A stretch of DNA of 64,000 nucleotides from CBDAKK01 sp965216965 (GTDB lineage Bacteria; Spirochaetota; Spirochaetia; WTKD01; G963693115): NCBI GenBank assembly GCA_965216965.1, contig CBDCGX010000022.1, positions 62,001-126,000 of the forward strand, read 5' to 3'. A program made the translations under genes and the position numbers. Below the pieces are notes generated by a model. It did not search any database. It saw only the letters and a program-made list of their open reading frames with translations, and was not told the origin of the DNA. Positions 42,530-50,611 of this stretch are shown piece after piece; within the stretch, counting starts at the first letter, position 1, and each line of letters starts with the position of its first letter.

Positions 42530-43975
42530 TTATTGTAAGAATGATGATATTATTATGGCAAGCGAGCTTTCTCGATTGCGAATATTTATCTTTTTGTTTT
42601 CCTCGTATAGTATTTTATCATTTTTATCTTTATATATAAGGGCGATAGTATATTTGTTAGTGTTGTCTTGTTGTTGTGGAACGGCTATATCGGCAGTCCA
42701 TATATAGGCGGGAAAATATCGAGCACTTCGAATATCTGCTTTTTCACTAAAATTATTTGCAATCTGGATGATATTTCCAAAAAGTTGAGCAATGGAGTTG
42801 TTTGAATTGGTCAACCCTACGCCGATAATCATTTTTGACACAGCACGAATAATTGTTTTTGCATAAATAAGAGGGCTTTCAACATCAAAAGCATTTATGG
42901 CTATATTCTCAAGACTTTCTGTTTTTTGTAGCGTCCCCGAGGGGATGTCATTAATTACAACATCAATTTGTGCTATTTTTGATTGTACTTTTGCAATAAA
43001 AGGAACTTCAAGCACAAGTCCTACTCCTTGAGGAACACCTGCAAATGGAATTATAGCACCGCCTCTCATAACGTCTACTCCAGTTGGTTTATATATTTCT
43101 ATATCAGATGATGGAAGAGTTGGCGTTTCTATTCTTTCTGTAATTATAACGCCATTTTTTACAGTATTGAGAGAATACCGATGAGAGATTTTAAAAGGTA
43201 TTCGTCCTGTAAGTGCTACTATTTGTACTCTTTTGGGGGATATATCTTGTTGAAGAATAGTATTTATGTCTAATGAAGGCGGGTTAAATGAATATATTTT
43301 TTGCTGGTTTATTATAGCTTCATTATATTTCCGTATAGCAACTTCCATGTTTGTAAAGTCATTATCTGCTCTATAAAGCCAAAATGAGAGCAACCTCAAA
43401 AATGCGGAGTCTACAAAGGCATACTTGTTTGTGTTTAATTTTATTTTTGATTGTTCATCTTGTGCATATTTTTCTAAGCGAATATTATAATCATTCTGTA
43501 TCTTTTTTATTTTTTCTTGAGCTCTTCGTACTTCTACAAAACCGCCATCAAAATCTTTTTGTATAAGATAGCCTAACGATAATATTACGTTGGTAAAAAC
43601 ATACTCATATGATTCTCCTTCGTATGTTCTAACAGTATCATTTATAATAAATGACCCCATTGTTTCTCCTATACTTTTTGTTCTATATTCTTCCATGAGG
43701 GTTTCGGCTTCTTGTAAGTTTTTTTTTGATGTATTGATATCTTTTGCATAAAATCCAAGAAGCCCCGTATCAAGTAAGAAAAGTGCCTTGTCTTTTTTTT
43801 TGCTATAAATAGTATTTTTCTTCTCTGCAAGCAGTTCTCTTGCTTCTGTAAACTTACTTTCATATGCAAGAATATCTATTTCTTGTAAGAGTTCATTTCG
43901 AGTAGCACATCCTGCCAGTAGAATACTTAACCCTATAAAAGTAATAATGCTTATTTCATATGGTTTTGTATTCAT
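42530..43975 (-). CDS. COG3014-family lipoprotein
   Basis: About 481 residues from ATG 43975. Signal peptide with lipobox LLAGC (Cys23). Residues ~25-230 are TPR-like helices (EARELLAEKKNTIYSKKKDK, FDGGFVEVRRAQEKIKKIQN), and the rest is a strand-rich domain (GAIIPFAGVPQGVGLVLEVP, ARYFPAYIWTADIAVP). This resembles the COG3014 family of uncharacterised bacterial lipoproteins. The upstream extension to 44035 is unlikely because a TATAAT lies inside it. Function unknown; operonic with aroK by chance or selection. Confidence 0.75.
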   Translation of the reverse strand: MNTKPYEISIITFIGLSILLAGCATRNELLQEIDILAYESKFTEARELLAEKKNTIYSKKKDKALFLLDTGLLGFYAKDINTSKKNLQEAETLMEEYRTKSIGETMGSFIINDTVRTYEGESYEYVFTNVILSLGYLIQKDFDGGFVEVRRAQEKIKKIQNDYNIRLEKYAQDEQSKIKLNTNKYAFVDSAFLRLLSFWLYRADNDFTNMEVAIRKYNEAIINQQKIYSFNPPSLDINTILQQDISPKRVQIVALTGRIPFKISHRYSLNTVKNGVIITERIETPTLPSSDIEIYKPTGVDVMRGGAIIPFAGVPQGVGLVLEVPFIAKVQSKIAQIDVVINDIPSGTLQKTESLENIAINAFDVESPLIYAKTIIRAVSKMIIGVGLTNSNNSIAQLFGNIIQIANNFSEKADIRSARYFPAYIWTADIAVPQQQDNTNKYTIALIYKDKNDKILYEENKKINIRNRESSLAIIISSFLQ

Positions 43976-43982
43976 ATTTGTT

Positions 43983-43988
43983 ATTATA
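43983..43988 (-). promoter_or_regulatory. -10 box of predicted leaderless COG3014 transcript
   Basis: Minus-strand TATAAT, 7 nt, then ATG 43975. TTGTAA at 44007-44012 (minus strand) lies 18 nt upstream of the box as a fair -35. Confidence 0.55.
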
Positions 43989-44160
43989 TATAACAAGGGT
44001 ATGATATTACAAGATTGTTTGCTATATTTTAACATTTAATATAACTTGAAAAATGCGTTTAAACGTAAAAAACATTAAATGTTACTATTCTTATTTTGTA
44101 TGTACAATGTGATTCTAATGGTTATGTATAAGCACTTAATTGGAAAAAGTATAAATAAAG

Positions 44161-44166
44161 TATAAT
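44161..44166 (+). promoter_or_regulatory. -10 box of predicted leaderless pyrH transcript
   Basis: TATAAT, 6 nt, then ATG 44173; no Shine-Dalgarno. Confidence 0.5.
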
Positions 44167-44172
44167 AAGCGT

Positions 44173-44883
44173 ATGGTAACAATACTATCGCTTGGTGGAT
44201 CTATTATATCGCCTCCGCAGGGGATTGATAGTGGTTTTATAAAAAAATTTAGGATTCTCTTACAGAAGCATATAGAAAAAGGCATGCGCTTTGTTATTAT
44301 TACTGGGGGAGGGGCACCAGCACGGGCATATCAAAATGCATATACACAGGTGCAGGCAGAGAATCAAAAGACAAAAAACTTACATGATGCAAGTCTGGAT
44401 GTTATTGGTATTGCTGCAACGCATCTCAATGCGTGCTTTATGCGAGAAGTTTTTTCTGACTATGCAGAGGAAGATATTGTAGACAATCCAGAGAGTAAGC
44501 ACATAAATTTTACAAAGCCTGTACTTATTGCGGGAGGATGGAAGCCGGGATTTTCTACAGACTTAGATGCCGTTATTCTTGCCATTCGTTTTGAGGCAAA
44601 GATGGTCATTAATCTTTCTAATATATCACGGATATGTAGTATGGATCCTAATTATGACAGCAATGCGGTGCCGCTTAATTATATATTGTGGGATGATTTA
44701 ATTGCGATGATAGGAACGCAGTGGATCCCAGGAATGAACGTTCCTTTTGATCCTATTGCATGCAAAAAAGCAAGAGATGCATCGCTCACAGTGATTACAA
44801 CATCTGGAAGTGATATAAAGAATCTTGATAACATTTTAGTTGGCAGAGAATATATTGGAACTGTTATAGCAAACGATATTTAG
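44173..44883 (+). CDS. pyrH: UMP kinase, archaeal type
   Basis: 236 residues of the amino-acid kinase fold. LSLGGSIISPP at the start, FVIITGGGAPARAYQNAY, IAGGWKPGFSTDLDAVILA, and WIPGMNVPFDPIACKKA. The GGGAPARxY and GWxPGxSTD motifs are those of the shorter archaeal-type UMP kinases also found in spirochaetes, not of typical bacterial PyrH. It phosphorylates UMP to UDP with ATP and feeds CTP synthase. Confidence 0.85.
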   Translation: MVTILSLGGSIISPPQGIDSGFIKKFRILLQKHIEKGMRFVIITGGGAPARAYQNAYTQVQAENQKTKNLHDASLDVIGIAATHLNACFMREVFSDYAEEDIVDNPESKHINFTKPVLIAGGWKPGFSTDLDAVILAIRFEAKMVINLSNISRICSMDPNYDSNAVPLNYILWDDLIAMIGTQWIPGMNVPFDPIACKKARDASLTVITTSGSDIKNLDNILVGREYIGTVIANDI

Positions 44884-44891
44884 GTTGCTTG

Positions 44892-45455
44892 TTATAATTG
44901 GGCTAGCAGTTTTTTTAATGTATTCCCTATGGATGGGTTCTCCCATTCACGTAGACCAGTTATTTTACCCATAATAATCCCTTTTGAGTTTATTATAAAC
45001 AAGGTTGGTGTTCCTCTTGTGTTGAGGTTAGTGTTTCGCAAAAGGGCTGCACTACTGTCTATTAGTATGGGGAAAGGAATCTTGTATTTGTTTTTAAAAT
45101 CGGCGATTTTATTACGATCAGTATCCCATGATACACTCATTACATGTACTTTAGATTGGTCAAGTGTATTTACAAGTTTCACTAGTTGAGACATATCTAG
45201 GTTGCAAAAATGGCATTCTGATCTCCATATAGAAAGGAGGGCAGGTTTTCCTGTATTAAGTGCATTTGATATTTTAACGTTGTTGCCTTCAAAATCAGGA
45301 AGTGTTATTTCAGGAAGTCGAGCATTCATTTGATCTACTCCTAAAATATTTAACAAAGTATTAATATCTTTTTTTTCTTTCTTTGCACAGCTTACTGTTG
45401 CTATGATAAATGTCAATACTATTATAGCTAATAATATTTTATATATATGTTTCAT
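44892..45455 (-). CDS. TlpA-like thiol-disulfide lipoprotein
   Basis: 187 residues with lipobox TVSC (Cys23). The thioredoxin fold covers ~45-187: LPDFEGNNVKISN, ALLSIWRSECHFCNLDM with the redox C-x-x-C (ECHFC), VMSVSWDTDRNKIADF, and cis-Pro in TRGTPTLFIIN. It is anchored in the periplasm and probably reduces or isomerises disulfides of exported proteins. A good AAGGAG precedes the start. Convergent with pyrH, 8 nt apart. Confidence 0.88.
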   Translation of the reverse strand: MKHIYKILLAIIVLTFIIATVSCAKKEKKDINTLLNILGVDQMNARLPEITLPDFEGNNVKISNALNTGKPALLSIWRSECHFCNLDMSQLVKLVNTLDQSKVHVMSVSWDTDRNKIADFKNKYKIPFPILIDSSAALLRNTNLNTRGTPTLFIINSKGIIMGKITGLREWENPSIGNTLKKLLAQL

Positions 45456-45477
45456 TCGTAATACTCCTTATTACATT

Positions 45478-47106
45478 TTATTTATTTTTTTCAAGTACAA
45501 TGGTAATTGTTGCATCGGCTGCATTTTTCCCAAAATATTGAATTGCTCCAGGATATCTAAACATTGTTTTTGATGCCCATTTTTTTCTATTGTTTATAAA
45601 TGTTTTAAAAGGTCTTCCTTTTAAGTCTACAAGTGCTTTTTTTATTACGGGCTTGTTATTTCCGTGGCGTTTTTCTATATTCATCATCATGGTAAGAGGA
45701 ACTCCACCGACTTTCCATTTCTTAGTAGGGGCAGAAAGATTCCCGACAGATGAAATATACCCTGTAAGACCATTTGCTATAAGAATAATAGCATTGTATC
45801 CCAGTGTGTAGCAGTATTGTGCATCAAAATTAGAAGGAAAAGCACAACGAGCTTCGTAGCCAAAGAAATGGCTTTGAGCTACAAATGTTCCTGTATATGT
45901 TTTTGCTTTTTTTCGTTGTTCAAGTTCTTTTGATACCATTTGTATAAGCATTCGCTCTGTTTCTATGAGGGAGACTTGGACGTTTCCGTGGGCATCTCTA
46001 TCAAGGAGTAATTGAGTTTGAATATTATGAGGAAGAGAAGCAAATATCTTTTTAAGGTTGTTAGGAAGAGATTTTTTTACAATAGAAAATTTATCTTTGG
46101 CATTGCTCTGTGCCAAGATATCATTAAGTTTTGAAATTAATACATTCATTTCTGGAATAAATTCGATTAATCCTTCAGGAACGAGTACAGCACCAAAATT
46201 CTCATTGTTTTTTGCTCGCAGTTCTATTACATTTGCAATATCCTTTATTATATCGGTGAGTGACTGCTTTTTATACTGTACCTCTTCTGATATAAGAGCA
46301 ATATTTGGTTGGGTTTGCAGTGCACATTCTAGCGTTATATGACTTGCAGAGCGTCCCATAAGTCGTATGAAGTGCCAGTATTTTTTTGCACTATTTGCAT
46401 CTCGCTCAATATTCCCAATAAGTTCGGAATATGTTTTGATGGCGGTGTCAAATCCAAATGATGTTTCTATATATTCGTTTTTGAGATCTCCGTCTATGGT
46501 TTTTGGTATACCGATGACTTGCACAGAGCTTTTATGTGAGATGAAATATTCTGCAAGTAGGGCGGCGTTGGTATTGCTATCATCTCCGCCAATTACAACA
46601 ATGGCATTAAGTTTATTTTTTTCCGCATTGATAAGTGCTTTCTTAAATTGTTCGGGGCTTTCTATTTTTGTTCTTCCAGAGCCAATAATATCAAAACCAC
46701 CGGTATTTCTATAGTTGCTTATAAGAGTTTTTGTAAGGGGTATTTTTTTGTTATCTACTAAGCCGATAGGCCCTCTTAAAAATCCAATAAGTTCAGACGA
46801 TGCATGCATTTTCTTTAGTGCATCAAAAATCCCAGCAATTACATTATGCCCTCCTGCGGCAGGTCCGCCCGATAAAATAACACCTACTCTATATGGTTTA
46901 TGGGGAATTGATTTTTTCCCCTTTTTAATTGACGCAACTGGCTGTCCAAAAGTGTTAGTGAATATTTTTTTTAACTCAGTCGTATTTGCGATAGCAGTTG
47001 TTTTCTTTCCCAAAGATACGGTATACATTCTAATAGATCCCGATAATGCAATTGGGAGTGTCGGTGTAAATGCGAGACGAGATACATGTAATGGTGATAA
47101 AGCCAT
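45478..47106 (-). CDS. pfp: Pyrophosphate-dependent 6-phosphofructokinase, long (beta/plant) type
   Basis: 542 residues. VGVILSGGPAAGGHNVIAG (~73-91), FDIIGSGRTKIES, VVIGGDDSNTNAALL with GGDD, the signature that favours PPi over ATP (ATP enzymes have GGDG), GIPKTIDGDLKN, and the mid-protein MGRSASHITLECAL. The C-terminal region GYEARCAFPSNFDAQYCYTLG is also typical of spirochaete PFP. It performs reversible fructose-6-P phosphorylation with PPi. AAGGAG precedes the ATG and a minus-strand TATAAT lies ~45 nt upstream, giving a leadered mRNA. Confidence 0.95.
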   Translation of the reverse strand: MALSPLHVSRLAFTPTLPIALSGSIRMYTVSLGKKTTAIANTTELKKIFTNTFGQPVASIKKGKKSIPHKPYRVGVILSGGPAAGGHNVIAGIFDALKKMHASSELIGFLRGPIGLVDNKKIPLTKTLISNYRNTGGFDIIGSGRTKIESPEQFKKALINAEKNKLNAIVVIGGDDSNTNAALLAEYFISHKSSVQVIGIPKTIDGDLKNEYIETSFGFDTAIKTYSELIGNIERDANSAKKYWHFIRLMGRSASHITLECALQTQPNIALISEEVQYKKQSLTDIIKDIANVIELRAKNNENFGAVLVPEGLIEFIPEMNVLISKLNDILAQSNAKDKFSIVKKSLPNNLKKIFASLPHNIQTQLLLDRDAHGNVQVSLIETERMLIQMVSKELEQRKKAKTYTGTFVAQSHFFGYEARCAFPSNFDAQYCYTLGYNAIILIANGLTGYISSVGNLSAPTKKWKVGGVPLTMMMNIEKRHGNNKPVIKKALVDLKGRPFKTFINNRKKWASKTMFRYPGAIQYFGKNAADATITIVLEKNK

Positions 47107-47161
47107 AGATACTCCTTTTAAAATAATAAAAAATAAAAATACTGTTGAATTATAGTATAAT

Positions 47162-48748
47162 TTATTTAAGTTTTTTTATACCTTGTATACAATTATAATA
47201 ATATTCATAACTATCTACAAGTGCGGTCCACGATGCTTCAATTATATTTTCGTTGACGCCTATAGTATGCCAGCTTTGATCATTGCTTGAACTTGTAATA
47301 AATACACGTACTTTAGCTTTTGTGGCACCTTCTGGATTTACAACTCTTACTCTATAATCTGTAAGTTTTATGGTACTAATAAACGTACAGTGGTGTTCAA
47401 GAGCGTTTCGTAATGCTCTGTCTATTGTTTCTACGGGTCCCGCCCCTACTGCTACTCCCATGAGATTGGTGTTATGCCAATTGAGGTATATTTTACATAT
47501 TGTTTTAGTATTTTCTGTTTCGCTTTTGTACATTTCTATGTGAGAATTTTTAAGTTTAATGAGTGGAGTGTATTTTTTAAGTGCTTTTAGTATTTCTAAA
47601 TCAAATGATGCTTCGGCAACTTCATACTCATACCCTTGTTGTACTTTTTCTTTTAGAAGTTTTGTCATTGTGGTTACAATAGAATCTGATTTTGAGAAAC
47701 TTCCATATTTTTTCATTTTATTTAGCAATGTAGACTTTCCTGCAAGTTCTGATATTAGTATTTTTCTTTGGTTTCCTACTGATTCTGCTGGTATGTGTTC
47801 CATTAGGATTTCATTTTTTAATATTACATCAGCATGTTGACCTGCCTTGTGACTAAAAGCGGCATTTCCTACAAATGCTTGTCTTGTATCGGGTATAATG
47901 TTTGCAATTTCTGCCACAAAGTGAGAAAGGGAGGTTATCTTTTTTACATAAGGAGCACATTTAGCAGTGTAGTGTGGTTCTTTAAGTACTATGTTGGGAA
48001 TTATACTACAAAGGTTGGCATTTCCCGTTCGTTCTCCCCATCCATTAATAGTTCCTTGTATTTGTATTGCTCCAGAATGCATGCTTGTAAGGGAATTTGC
48101 AACACTGAGTTCACAATCATTATGAAAATGCCCTCCTATTGGAGCAAGTGAATTGTGAGGAAGAACATCCATTATTTCTTTTACTTCATGAGGAAGTGTT
48201 CCTCCATTAGTATCACAGAGTATTAATATATCTGCTCCTGATTGCGTGCCTACCTGCAGTACTTTAAGTGCATATTTGGGATTAATCTTGTACCCATCAA
48301 AAAAATGTTCAAGATCAAGTATTATTTCTTTATTATGTTTTTTAAACACTGCAAGAGAACGGTTAAGTAGACGAAGGTTTTCTTCGAGTGATATGTGAAG
48401 TATGTCTTTTACGTGTGAAGAAGAAGATTTTACTACTATGGTAACAACGTCTGTTTCTGCTTCAAGAAGAGCTTTTATGTGGGGGTCGTTTTCTGTATTA
48501 TTGCTTTTGCGGGCAGTTGATCCAAATGCGGCTATCTTTGAATGGGCTATTTTTTGTTTTTTAATTTCTCTAAAAAAACGAGCTTCTTTTTCGCTTGAGA
48601 GAGGAAAGCCACCTTCTATATAATCTATATGAATATTGTCAAGTTGCTTTGCTATTTGTAGTTTGTCTTCTAGAGTATAATTTATGGACATACCTTGTGT
48701 GCCATCTCTAAGACTTGTGTCATATATTTGTATGCATTTTTTTTTCAT
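47162..48748 (-). CDS. cimA: (R)-citramalate synthase
   Basis: 528 residues of the LeuA/CimA family. IYDTSLRDGTQGMSINYT (metal-binding Asp and catalytic Arg), IEGGFPLSS, GGHFHNDCELSVANSL and the FVGNAAFSHKAGQHADV segment with HxH metal ligands point to citramalate synthase rather than isopropylmalate synthase. The C-terminal allosteric domain (~400-528) includes VGAGPVETIDRALRNAL. It makes citramalate from acetyl-CoA and pyruvate, the threonine-independent entry to isoleucine. It lies 49 nt after leuA, with AAGGAG before its ATG, so it can share control by the upstream attenuator. Confidence 0.9.
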   Translation of the reverse strand: MKKKCIQIYDTSLRDGTQGMSINYTLEDKLQIAKQLDNIHIDYIEGGFPLSSEKEARFFREIKKQKIAHSKIAAFGSTARKSNNTENDPHIKALLEAETDVVTIVVKSSSSHVKDILHISLEENLRLLNRSLAVFKKHNKEIILDLEHFFDGYKINPKYALKVLQVGTQSGADILILCDTNGGTLPHEVKEIMDVLPHNSLAPIGGHFHNDCELSVANSLTSMHSGAIQIQGTINGWGERTGNANLCSIIPNIVLKEPHYTAKCAPYVKKITSLSHFVAEIANIIPDTRQAFVGNAAFSHKAGQHADVILKNEILMEHIPAESVGNQRKILISELAGKSTLLNKMKKYGSFSKSDSIVTTMTKLLKEKVQQGYEYEVAEASFDLEILKALKKYTPLIKLKNSHIEMYKSETENTKTICKIYLNWHNTNLMGVAVGAGPVETIDRALRNALEHHCTFISTIKLTDYRVRVVNPEGATKAKVRVFITSSSNDQSWHTIGVNENIIEASWTALVDSYEYYYNCIQGIKKLK

Positions 48749-48774
48749 TATATTCTCCTTATTGTTTTAAATGT

Positions 48775-48801
48775 GTAATACAAACATGTTGTTTGTATTA
48801 C
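48775..48801. repeat. 11-bp hairpin at the leuA-cimA junction
   Basis: GTAATACAAAC-ATGTT-GTTTGTATTAC, a perfect inverted repeat that includes the leuA stop codon. In the direction of transcription (minus) no T-run follows (ACATTTAAAAC), so it is not a terminator; a role in mRNA stability or processing between the two genes is plausible. The opposite strand does have a following CTTTTTG. Confidence 0.6.
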
Positions 48802-50357
48802 TCTTTTTGTAACAGATGTGTTTGTTTTTTCATCTGTGCGTTCTTTGCTTGTAAAAATAGTATAGAGTTGTTAATTGCAGAAATGTATGCATGAGCACTT
48901 GCTTTTATTATATCAGTTGATGATGCTCTTCCAGTAAACATTTTTGCATTAACTTCTATAACTACTGCAGCTTCTCCCATAGCATTAGTTCCCGGAGTTA
49001 TTGCATTTATGTGAAATTCAATAAGCTTTGTTTTGCATTTACACGCTGCAGATATTGCATTAAAAATTGCATCCACAGGTCCGTCGCCTTCTTTTTCTTC
49101 TATGATTTCTTCTTTGGAAGAGTGTTCTATAGTAACTTTTGCTTTAGGAGTTGATGAGGAATGCAAGAATACTTCTATATCACGTATTTGGAAGAGGGAC
49201 ATTTCTGTCTCGTTAATATCATTTATCATTGCGTAAAGGTCTTCGTCAAAAATTTCTTTTTTCTTGTCTGCTATTATTACAAAACGTTCATAGAGCTTTT
49301 TGAGTATTTCTTGGTTTAGATCTATGTTAAGTGTGGTAAGGCGGCTCTTTAATCCGTGCATTCCCGAGTGTCGTCCTAATACGATGGTGTTTTTACTTCT
49401 TCCTATCGCTTCTGCTGTCATAATCTCGTATGTTTTTCTATGTTTTAATATGCCGTCTTGGTGTATTCCCGATTCGTGGGCAAAAGCATTTTCTCCTACA
49501 ATTGCTTTATTTCGAGGAATGGGAAACCCAATAGTAGTACTGAGCAATTTAGCAGTAGGGTAGAGCAATGAAGTAGTAATAGAATGATTAATATTCCAGA
49601 AATCTTTTCGTGTATTTAATGCCATTACTATTTCTTCAAGTGCTGCGTTTCCTGCACGCTCACCTATGCCATTAATCGTTACTTCTGCTTGACGAGCACC
49701 TGCTTTTATAGCACTTAGTGTGTTTGCTACAGCGAGTCCTAGGTCATCGTGACAGTGTGTTGAGATAATAGCTTTATCTATATTTGGTACATTGTTTTTA
49801 AGATATTCTATAATAGAAAACATTTCCCATGGGGTGCTATAGCCTACAGTATCGGGAATGTTAATAATTGTTGCACCTGCTTGTATAGCAATGTCTACAA
49901 CATGTGCTAAAAAATCCAACTCTGTACGGGTTGCATCTTCGGGAGAAAACTCTATATTATCACATTTATTTCTAGCGTATGAAACGGCATGAGTTACCAT
50001 TTCTAATATTTGAGATTTATCTTTTTTAAGTTTATATTTCCTATGAATGGGAGAGGATGCTAAAAACGTATGGATGCGGCTTGAACGTGCATGTTTAAGT
50101 GCTTCTGCAGCACTGTCTATATCTTTTTCTACGGCTCGTGCAAGGGCTGTTATAGTACTGGTTTTTATCTCTTTTGAGATGCGTTCTACCGATTCAAACT
50201 GTTGTGGCGATGATATAGGGAACCCTGCTTCTATACTATCTACCCCCATCGCTTCTAATTGGTGTGCGATCTTTACCTTTTGACTTACGGTCATAGATGC
50301 CCCAGGAGATTGTTCACCATCACGGAGAGTGGTATCAAATATTCTTATTGTATCCAT
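48798..50357 (-). CDS. leuA: 2-Isopropylmalate synthase
   Basis: 519 residues, full length. RIFDTTLRDGEQSPGASM at the start, SIEAGFPISSPQQ, FSPEDATRTE, the metal motif STHCHDDLGLAVANTLSAI, NGIGERAGNAALEE, FAHESGIHQDGILKHR. The C-terminal LeuA dimer domain for leucine feedback covers ~390-510 (GDGPVDAIFNAISA, ITPGTNAMGEAAVVIEV). It condenses acetyl-CoA and 2-ketoisovalerate, committing carbon to leucine. The leader upstream carries a promoter, Leu/Ile-rich peptide and terminator (separate entries). GAGG lies near the ATG. Confidence 0.95.
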   Translation of the reverse strand: MDTIRIFDTTLRDGEQSPGASMTVSQKVKIAHQLEAMGVDSIEAGFPISSPQQFESVERISKEIKTSTITALARAVEKDIDSAAEALKHARSSRIHTFLASSPIHRKYKLKKDKSQILEMVTHAVSYARNKCDNIEFSPEDATRTELDFLAHVVDIAIQAGATIINIPDTVGYSTPWEMFSIIEYLKNNVPNIDKAIISTHCHDDLGLAVANTLSAIKAGARQAEVTINGIGERAGNAALEEIVMALNTRKDFWNINHSITTSLLYPTAKLLSTTIGFPIPRNKAIVGENAFAHESGIHQDGILKHRKTYEIMTAEAIGRSKNTIVLGRHSGMHGLKSRLTTLNIDLNQEILKKLYERFVIIADKKKEIFDEDLYAMINDINETEMSLFQIRDIEVFLHSSSTPKAKVTIEHSSKEEIIEEKEGDGPVDAIFNAISAACKCKTKLIEFHINAITPGTNAMGEAAVVIEVNAKMFTGRASSTDIIKASAHAYISAINNSILFLQAKNAQMKKQTHLLQKE

Positions 50358-50380
50358 CCTTACCTCAATATTGTTTTAAT

Positions 50381-50415
50381 AAAAAAAACCGCCCTTAATA
50401 AATTGGACGGTTTTT
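50381..50415 (-). terminator. Attenuator terminator in the leuA leader
   Basis: On the minus strand AAAAACCGTCC pairs with GGGCGGTTTTT (11 bp, one G-U) across a 10-nt loop, followed by eight T. It lies between the leader peptide stop (50438) and the leuA start (50357), so it can only act on the leuA-cimA transcript before leuA. Confidence 0.85.
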
Positions 50416-50437
50416 ATATTGCATACAACTATCCTTA

Positions 50438-50485
50438 TCATAAAAGAAAAGCAAATAAAATGGTAAGGATTCGATTGTATTTCAT
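50438..50485 (-). CDS. Leu/Ile-rich leader peptide of the leuA operon
   Basis: 15 codons plus TGA: MKYNRILTILFAFLL, with four Leu and two Ile. It ends 22 nt before the 5' arm of the terminator. ATCCTTA inside its ILT codons pairs exactly with TAAGGAT just after its stop (50431-50437), giving a hairpin that a stalled ribosome would block. This is the arrangement of amino-acid attenuators such as E. coli leu/ilv. The downstream genes make leucine and isoleucine precursors, matching the codon content. A competing antiterminator stem is not convincing by eye (short AGTTG/CAATT candidate). Confidence 0.65.
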   Translation of the reverse strand: MKYNRILTILFAFLL

Positions 50486-50496
50486 ATATGTATAAC

Positions 50497-50525
50497 ATTG
50501 TATACTAATTTTGCACATATATCAA
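50497..50525 (-). promoter_or_regulatory. Sigma70-type promoter of the leuA operon
   Basis: Minus strand TTGATA (50520-50525), 17-nt spacer, TACAAT (50497-50502), 11 nt to the leader peptide ATG. A start point ~7 nt past the -10 gives a 5' leader of about 4-5 nt before the peptide. Confidence 0.65.
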
Positions 50526-50599
50526 GTGCATTATTATAAATATGGGAGTTCTCATTTTTTGATCTATACACGTAGAGCTATATATAATAATGATATTAT

Positions 50600-50605
50600 T
50601 ATACA
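50600..50605 (+). promoter_or_regulatory. -10-like box of predicted leaderless transcript
   Basis: TATACA, 6 nt, then ATG 50612. Similar spacing to the other TATAAT-N6-start cases. Confidence 0.4.
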
Positions 50606-50611
50606 ATAAAA

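Noticed and set aside
46058..47155. Several plus-strand frames of 94-146 codons inside pfp
   Set aside because: Antisense to a clearly conserved enzyme; Ser/Phe/Leu-rich shadow composition.
50341..50525. T-box riboswitch upstream of leuA
   Set aside because: No T-box consensus or long specifier stem is visible and the leader is too short; the coding peptide fits attenuation better.
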